A stretch of 60,000 nucleotides of DNA, taken from Symsagittifera roscoffensis (taxonomy: Eukaryota > Xenacoelomorpha > Acoela > Convolutidae). Below, piece by piece: positions 52,562 to 60,000 of the stretch. The DNA is taken from NCBI RefSeq assembly GCF_963678635.1, contig NC_087066.1:24729012-24789011 (forward strand), read 5' to 3'. The notes beneath the pieces are model-generated. The model was not told the origin of the DNA. It saw only the letters and a list, made by a program, of their open reading frames with translations, and searched no databases. How positions within the stretch are numbered: the stretch's first letter is position 1; every line of letters starts with the position of its first letter. The position numbers and the translations under genes are program-made.

Positions 52562-53463
52562 ATGAAAAAAGGAACACAGACCATTTCACCAAAAACACCT
52601 TATTTTAAACCAACATTCAAAATATCACACTATGCAGAACAACAACAAAAATTCTTGACAATGTTCAATTTTCAGCACTCTCAATTAACACAAAATGAAT
52701 TTGAAAAATTAGCTTGTTTACTCTTAAGATATCCAACAGTTTATGCAATATCTGAACTTGACGTTGAAAAAATAAATTCACCACTACATTTACCCTTGAA
52801 ACCTGACGTAGTTTTCAAAAAACAAAGAGCAAGTAAAGTACCAATTCACTTACATGACAAAGTTAATAGATTATTGACAATCTAGAACAAAACGCAATTA
52901 TATCTGCAGTAAACAAAGAAGAACAACCAAAAGGAAACACCTTTATCAACCCTGTTATGATCCTAGCCAAAGGAAAATCACTAAAAATAGTTCTAGACGC
53001 TGGATACCTCAATTCACTATTTAATGAATCCAAATGTAATTGGCCAATAGAACCATCCCGAGTAATTTTAACAAAAATAAACGGTAAATATTTCACCACC
53101 GCAGACATGAATAGTGCATATAACCAAATGCCACTAGATGAACAATCACGACGATTAAAACATTTCGTTATTGGTAATCAATAATACGAATTTAACAGAT
53201 TAGTCTATGGTATATCCATAGGACCAGCAGTTTTCTCAGCCTTCATGAGTAAAATTTTTCGACCACTCAATCTTAGTAAAAGTGCATTCACATACTTAGA
53301 CAATGTCTTTATGCAATCACAAACAAAAGATGAAATGTTCATAGTTCTTGAAAAGTATCATCAAATTATACAAAACGAAAACTTGAAAGCAGCCCCAGAT
53401 AAATCACAAATTTTCTTAACATGCGTAAAATTCCTTGGACACATCATAAAAAAGACACTATAA
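52562..53463 (+). pseudogene. pol: Reverse transcriptase domain, broken
   Basis: Two frames plus an in-frame TAA (just before YEFNRLVYGIS). Motif A, FTTADMNSAYNQMPL, is present. The active-site box reads YLDN instead of the usual YxDD. LGHIIKK closes the domain. Confidence 0.85.
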
Positions 53464-53639
53464 CCCCACTGAAATCACGAATTGACGCAATTCAAAAACT
53501 CCAACCACAAACAAATAAAAAGAAAATCCAAGAATTTCTTGGAATGTTAAATTCTTAAGTAAAGACGTATATAAAATGCAATTGTGCTTAAGACCATTCT
53601 ACAACATTCGAAGAAAACAAATTAAAATTTGAATGGACA

Positions 53640-54155
53640 ACCGAACATCAAACACGATTTGAGAAAATCAAAAAACTTCTCACTGAACCAATTTCAAATA
53701 CAATCCCAGACCCTAATCAACCATTTTATGCAGTGTGCGATGCTTCAAATTTTGGCATTGGTGCAGCATTATTACAATCCCACAATGGAACAAATAAAAT
53801 GAATCTTATATCAGCAAACTCTCGCCTATTTACACAAGCTGAATTACGATTCTCTACTCTTATGGGAGAATGCACAGCTATTATATATACTTTAACAGAA
53901 TATGAAATTTTGACACTTGGATCAAAACATCCAACAGTTTTATTTACAGCCCATAAACCTATCATAATTCTTTGTAAACAAAAATCAAATCCAAACCATA
54001 GAGTTTATAGATTTCAACTAATTTTAATGAAATTTCCAAACTTACACATAATATGGACAGCAGGAAAAAACCTTGCACTACCTGACACTCTTAGTAGAAA
54101 TACACCACCTGAACTGTTAACAAGGAAAACAACAGTTGAAATACCACAAAATTAA
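53640..54155 (+). pseudogene. pol: RNase H domain with a lost catalytic residue
   Basis: CDASNFGIGAALLQ carries the first Asp and GECTAIIY the Glu. The third site, normally TDHKP, reads TAHKP, so the Asp is Ala. The frame 53733-54155 is open. The linker to integrase (54156-54793) holds further pol sequence with stops. Confidence 0.8.
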
Positions 54156-54793
54156 AAATTCTATCTCGCTAAAGATGAAACTTCGCCACGATTAGAATGT
54201 AAATACGCAGTAAAAACTGACATAGAACAATCACAAATAAACCATCTACAACATTTTCTATTCTATTTAGATTGTCAAAACAACCATTATGAAGTTGAAT
54301 TATTAGGCACATCTAGATTCAAGCCGATACCATATTCACATTGGATCAAAAAAATTACTCAACAAAAAAGAATTAAACAACAACCACATAAAAAGGACCC
54401 ATTTCCTTTAATGGAAAAAGAAAACTTACCAGAACCAATAAATTTATTAGGACCGTTACCAAACGATTCAAAATACACGATAAATCAAGCTTTTAACCTA
54501 CATGACCCACTTGACACCATACCCCTATCAAAAACAACCAAAATAGAAAACATTTTCCTACCAACAACAGAAAAAATCACACTAGAATTATTACAGAAAT
54601 ATCAAACCTTGATATCGTCATCAGACAACTCAAATCGTGGCACAAATATAAAACTAAACCAACAAAAGCTGATACCACATACTTAGGAAACAAAACAATC
54701 CTTAGATACTTCAATAACACCATTATAAATGAAAACTCAGACATTTTAGATTATCGAACACCTGATTTTAAAGTACCATGTCTCCCTTTAAGT

Positions 54794-55700
54794 ATGATGC
54801 TGATAGTATTCAATACTTCACACACCTTACATACAAAAGGACATTCCGGATCAGAAAAAACGTGTTCTAATTTTATACAAAACTTTTATTTCCCCAATGC
54901 ACCAATTTGGATCAAAGTATTATGCAACGATTGTATAAAATGCCAATTAAATAAACCCTATCCAAATCAAAAACAAATCGCAGAAAAACAAGATTTTAAA
55001 AGACCAAGTCTTTATTTTAATCACAGAATATCATTTGACACGAAAGGACCAATTTCACCATCCTCAGAAGGAAACCCATATATAATGGTAATTGTTGATG
55101 CAATTACACATTTTGTAGCACTTAACCCAGTACGCTATTGTAATGCTTATTATTACAACACTCTACGAACACTGGATAGCTAAATTCGGATTACCCAAAA
55201 TCCTAGTCACAGACAAGGGCACTGAATTTATTAATAATGAAATCATCACATTATGCCACTTATATAATATTAAACACAAACCAAGTACATCTCATGCACC
55301 TTGGACAAATGGATTAGACGAAGGTAGGAACCGTTCATTACAAGAACACCTCAGATGTATCATTGATGGAAATGATACCCGATATACTGAATGGTCAACA
55401 GATGTGAAATTATCTCCACTATCATATAATTCACAAATCACAACAACACTAGAAATGTCACCATTTGAAATGGTATTTAATCAAAAACCACGTAAGCCAA
55501 TAATGTTTACAGCAAACGCCCATAAAATTGCACAAGGTTATTGTCAACCAAACAAAGACCCAATTTGTTATAATTTACCAGTACATACCCATGATGAAGA
55601 CCACTTTCATCATCCACAATTTTTAAAATTAGCTTCCGGTACACTCACCGAATGGATTTTAAATAGAGATAAAAACACAATGAAATGTATCACAAAATAA
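54794..55700 (+). pseudogene. pol: Retroelement integrase domain, one frame change
   Basis: A zinc-binding part with His residues (HTKGHSG) and CNDCIKC is followed by the catalytic core: Asp in ISFDTKGP, Asp in VTDKGTEF, and Glu in the DEGRNRSL segment. The frame changes between 55143 and 55183. This integrase is unrelated in position and sequence to the Polinton integrase at 17700. Confidence 0.85.
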
Positions 55701-56307
55701 CACAAAAATTGCTACAAAGACAAAGACAAAACATAAATAACCAAATCAATTCACGCTTTAAATCAGCAACAGATTTAAAAATAGGAACATTTTTTTTAAT
55801 TCCCAATTTTACAACACAAAAGGAATTTCTAAAAAACTACAACCGCTCCGAAAAGGACTGTACCAAATAATTGACAAATCTACTGATGTCACATACAAAT
55901 TAACTGACACAAATAAAAAAGAAATTATACAACATCGAAATAACTTATTACCCTGTTATCCAAAAGCATATGCACTTCGTGAATTAACACAATTATATTC
56001 TTTCACAGGTTTAAAAATTGTTCAAAACAATTCAGGAACTGAATTGAATCAACACACTGATGAACAAATGAGTTCAAAAACAGACCAACAAAAAGAATTG
56101 GTTCGCCAAACATCTTCTAAACAAAAAACACAAACATCTCAAAAAGAAAGAAAAAATAGAAAAATGACAGAAAAAATCCTACCACCAGATCAAAAAGAAA
56201 AATCTGAACATAGAGAATCATCACGACTTAGAAGTCAGCCACGGAAAAACTATAAAACCCTCATTCCACAATCTAAAAAATTGGAGAAAATTGAATTTAA
56301 AAAATAA
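55685..56307 (+). pseudogene. pol: Pol C-terminal part, broken
   Basis: Continues integrase with an SH3-like region (IGTFFLIPNF), then a Lys/Gln-rich tail ending RLRSQPRKNYKTL. At least two frame changes. Confidence 0.5.
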
Positions 56308-57147
56308 CTTTAATTTTCATTTTCCATAATCTTCTTTTAATTATTTTGAACATACACATTTTCAAAATAACATACTGAAAAACAATCGAATAAATCTAGT
56401 TCAAAATCAGCCAATCGAAATCATCCCGAATAACCACTTTATTTATAGCGACACGATTTTATTAGCCGACACATATTCACCTCTAAGCATAACTATAACT
56501 ATAACTTCAAGACTTCGAGGTCAAAAATAAGCAAACCGCTACAAAATGACAACTAAAATAAATATAGTCTCAATATTACAACCCCCTCTATCAAGCAGTA
56601 CAAAGATCAACAATATTTTCCCAACTTAGCGCTCAAAAACCCTCCAAGCAAAATTATTAAATTAGCCTAAAGAACAAAAAGCACATGATCATTTAGCCTG
56701 AAGTACAAATCATTCTTGGACACCCCCGATTAACCTGTAAATAAAAACAAAAGTAAAAAGATCTCCCCGACAACTCAAAATAACCCCTCAACAACACTTA
56801 CCGAAATCCAAAATAGTTGTCAAAAAACCAATAAATAACCCGACCGTACTCAAGTTTTGCCCCAAAAAATTGAAAAAGACTCGACAAACCAAATCATTTC
56901 TGAAATGCTTCTTTCAACAACTGTCACTAAATTTAATCAATTATTTTCAAACTTTTCCGCAAAACTTTCAAACCTCCTCAAATTTTTTTATAATAATTTT
57001 AACTGATATCATAGAAACTCTATTCATCCTTTTCATAATCTTTTGCAACTTTTTTAAAATATTTTTTTCACTCTTTGAAGTATATATATATCCCTTTCCA
57101 CAATCCTTGATATTCTCCTCGGGTACGACAATTTAATAACTATTTAA
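56308..57147 (+). other. Region between pol and the 3' genes
   Basis: 840 bp with no clear gene. A frame without ATG (56870-57136) encodes a hydrophobic Phe/Ile-rich segment and overlaps a short ATG frame in another register. It could be a splice leader for the 3' genes. Confidence 0.35.
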
Positions 57148-57312
57148 ATGTTTTGCAATCTATTCAGTAGAACAGATGTTTTTCTTTTATTTGTAATTTT
57201 TCTCACATTTTTATTATCACTCATTCTCACAATATGTAAATGTATAAAAACGGCAATCATCACATTCGCATTAGCTACCATTCTCTTGTTTCTTTTCATT
57301 AAAGAATACTAG
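57148..57312 (+). CDS. 54-residue two-helix membrane ORF
   Basis: ATG 57148 to TAG 57310-57312. After MFCNLFSRTD come two hydrophobic stretches (VFLLFVIFLTFLLSLILTI, then AIITFALATILLFLFI) separated by a short Cys/Lys turn, ending KEY. It is intact although neighbouring genes are broken. A/T-rich DNA easily encodes such segments, so chance is possible. Confidence 0.4.
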   Translation: MFCNLFSRTDVFLLFVIFLTFLLSLILTICKCIKTAIITFALATILLFLFIKEY

Positions 57313-60000
57313 AATAAACATAAGTTTTCATCATAAAAAATTCCACTCAAAGAAAATTTCCAAAATTGCTAATCAACAATCCCCACACCAGTCCCCAGCA
57401 ACAACATCCCAAGAAAATCCAACAACACCCACAATTAACCAAAATTCCCAATCATCTACACGCATTTCTTTTCAAGAAAATCCATATACTTTTGAAGAAA
57501 GACACGCACGATTATCTGAACGATTACAACCAGTTATCCGCCAAGCACCTTTAAGTAAACCGCAATACGAACCAACATATAACATATACCCACATCTACA
57601 ACAAGATCTTAACAGAGTAAGACACATAAGTCAAAACCAAAACACATTCGAAATAAATAGAGAAAAAATACATCCAAGACGAAATAGAATTTTTCAAACT
57701 CCCAGAGTTCAATTTAATAAACCGCAATTACCAACATCAAGTCCCTTAGACCTTTCTAGTAGCACACTACCAGATACATCTCCGACTGCTTCACAACAAA
57801 GCACTTCAAATATTCAATCAGATTACTTAGGTTCAACCCCCACATCAGAACAAATTAGAGAAAATCCTTTTAATAACCCAACAACCACAGAATGCCCTCC
57901 ATATTGGGTGACTAACAAATACCCTCACGGTGAACCAAATTTAGTAAACATCCCAATTGTCGTTTCATTCGATACAACACTATCTACATTACCCGAAACA
58001 CATTCCCTTCCTTCAACACCTTCTTTAAGTCAAATATCACCATCAACTTTTCCCCTAAATTGTCCTTTACCAATCTTGATTCACGATATCAAGAACAATC
58101 ATCTCAGAATATACCACTACGATTAGATTGGAATACATTCGTAGAACCCCCACCATTATTTGGTCAACATCAAGAAAGTAATAGATTACACAACTGGGCA
58201 TTAAACAGATTACAATATCGACACGATATTCATAAAAACATACAAGATTATAACTTCCAAATACTAAAACAAAGCAGTCTCATACTAAAATTCGAACTTA
58301 CAGTAGGACTAAATAACATTGTTCAACACCCATTTCCATTAGACCCTCCTAATATAACAGCTCAATCTTTACCTCCCCAACTTATGACGACAGAAATAAT
58401 ATATAAATTTTGAAGTTTTCTCAGACGTTGCACATCAAGCAGAACTTGAAAAACACCAAGGTCACATAAGACTAGATACGAAATTCCCCTTCCATGGAGC
58501 ACACGGAAGATTAACATACGATCTTCATGATAAACATTGGATACCACACATAGGAATAAATAATCCCTCAAACTGCAAAGCAGACACAAAAAATAAAGGA
58601 TACCAAGAGATAATGTTTTTTGATTGGAAAATACAACTCAAAAAAGTACAACTTACACGCGACTTAAAAGACGATACAATTCTTTACCAAGAAATTAGGT
58701 TCCCTTGTAAAGATGACCAAGGATATTGCGATCCTACAACACGCACACAAGCAACCATTGTATGGTTTCCCGAAGAAACCCGTACAGTTTTTCAAGTAGT
58801 TAAAATACACACTAGAATGATTAAATTTCATGAAAAATTTTTTATCGAATCAATTCTTTATGAAGATGTAAGCCCAGACCAAATCAGAACTACAAATCAT
58901 GAATTTAGAAACATCCACAATATAGAAAAAAAATTAACACGATTTCAAGTATACCCAGAAACAGAACTTGCATGTAAATACAACAAGCCAATTTACAAAA
59001 CACAATATTCATAAACTCTTGTCGAATATGAAAAGGGTTTTGATATGAATACAGGAAATTTAATCGTACACCCGATGGCCACATCTCGCTCATTTACTGA
59101 CGAAAATCCAAGAATTCAAGAACTCTGACTTATGAACAGCACACATTTTGGCGCATTTCACTATGAAAAACGTTTAGAAATGAAATTAGATTACACAATA
59201 AGCAGAATTTTTCAAGAAATGTCACTTTCAGAATTAGAAACATTACATCAACTATGTGAACTTGAAAGAACACAAATTCTACAGTCACTAGCACTAGCAG
59301 TTCTAAAAATACCATATGCAGGATATTTATTATCCGGAAATAGATCAAATTTCATTGATTATGAAGGAAACATCTTATGGTATTACACTTGTACCAAAAA
59401 AGTATCACCTTTATACGTTTTTGAAGATAAACTACGTTACAAAAGAATACCAATATTCTACAAAAATGAAGTATATTTTGTTGATACACTTTCGAGAAGA
59501 ACATTTTTTTTGGGATACAGCAGTACCCTGTGGATCAGAAAATAGCCACAATAGTACAACTAAATTCCGATGAAGATTACCTACTCACACCATATCCAAC
59601 ATTAATGCCACCACTAAAAAAGTTTTCACCCGAAAGCTTTAGAGCTATAGCCCGAAACCCAAATATCGATTTACAATCGATTGGCATCTATTCCAAATCC
59701 GACATACAACATCACATACGTACACAACAATTTGAAGAAATACTTACAAAAGTGGACACTATACAACGACAATCAATAGATCAAAACTTACGTAAACTTG
59801 CAGAAACAGCAGAATTTTCAGACATTTACGCACAAGATTACAGTGGATATTTTAAAGATATAAAAAAAAATTCATTTAAACGGCGAAAAATATTGACCAC
59901 AAGATATATCACCAATCAATATTTTTAGTTTTGTAATTTTCAAAAATGAACTTTTAGCCTTTCTAGGATGGCCATATTACATCTTAGAAAGATTGACTAT
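57272..60000 (+). pseudogene. Env-like or accessory 3' gene, broken
   Basis: An ATG-less frame is open from 57272 to 58126 (Ser/Thr/Pro/Gln-rich, disordered), then coding-like frames 58060-58413, about 58411-59128 (with one in-frame TAA at 59012-59014), 59132-59545 and 59530-59928. The central part has paired Cys residues (FPCKDDQGYCD), TIVWFPEETRTVF and EKGFDMNTG; the last has GYLLSGNR and YTCTKK. A gene of this size downstream of pol suggests an envelope-type protein. I see no certain signal peptide or furin site, and a membrane anchor may lie past the edge (AFLGWPYYIL near 59958). Confidence 0.45.

Larger units (their letters stand above)
42985..60000 (+). mobile_element. LTR retroelement, decayed (right copy), open to window edge
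   Basis: Same family as 1-4598 but on the plus strand. Order: 5' LTR/leader, small basic ORF, gag, a duplicated leader-plus-gag segment, zinc knuckle, RS-rich tail, protease, RT, RNase H, integrase, a 54-codon membrane ORF and an env-like region. In-frame stops (for example CAA to TAA before YEFN in RT) and frame changes occur in every domain, so it is a dead copy. The 3' LTR is outside the window. Confidence 0.88.

Overview
The window is A+T-rich DNA from an animal, probably an invertebrate; I cannot name the species. The evidence for a eukaryote is a Polinton (Maverick) DNA transposon whose DNA polymerase gene is split by GT-AG introns, LTR retroelements with gag, pol and an extra 3' gene, a hAT-type MITE with an exact 8-bp target duplication, a 22-bp minisatellite and a KH-domain reading frame. 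Almost everything recognisable is mobile DNA.

Layout. (1) 1-4598, minus strand: the 5' part of an LTR retroelement. Its gag frame is open from 2484 to the window edge (at least 828 codons) and looks undamaged. (2) 4599-13348: mostly featureless DNA, with a 134-bp hAT MITE (11441-11574), a fold-back repeat (11727-11921) and a minus-strand KH-domain frame broken by one stop (12143-13015). (3) 13349-39376: a complete Polinton with AG...CT ends, about 240-bp terminal inverted repeats (TIRs) that can each fold back, and a 5-of-6 target-site match. (4) 39447-42738: a 22-bp-unit minisatellite. (5) about 42985-60000, plus strand: a second, decayed member of the same retroelement family, head-to-head with the first. 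It carries an internal duplication of leader plus gag, then protease, RT, RNase H, integrase and an env-like region.

The Polinton. Left half, plus strand: five small overlapping unknown genes (one exonuclease-like, one PC4-like), a two-helix membrane protein, packaging ATPase, two conserved Polinton proteins, integrase, penton-type minor capsid protein, a basic core-like protein, double-jelly-roll major capsid protein and an adenain-like protease. Then come two minus-strand genes (unknown, PC4-like), a plus-strand gene with a nuclear-localisation-like tail, and a protein-primed family B polymerase. The set supports the known model of a virus-like element: polymerase copies the element from its TIRs, integrase inserts it, and ATPase, protease and capsid proteins make particles.

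The main oddity is a 7,780-bp direct tandem duplication of the right part (23785-31564 and 31565-39344), holding the unknown gene, polB and most of the right TIR. Its junction is a C-run near the TIR terminus joined to an internal CCCC. Both polB copies share the same two frameshifts, so those predate the duplication or are systematic sequence errors. A pair of inverted 115-bp GC-rich repeats brackets the segment with the minus-strand genes.
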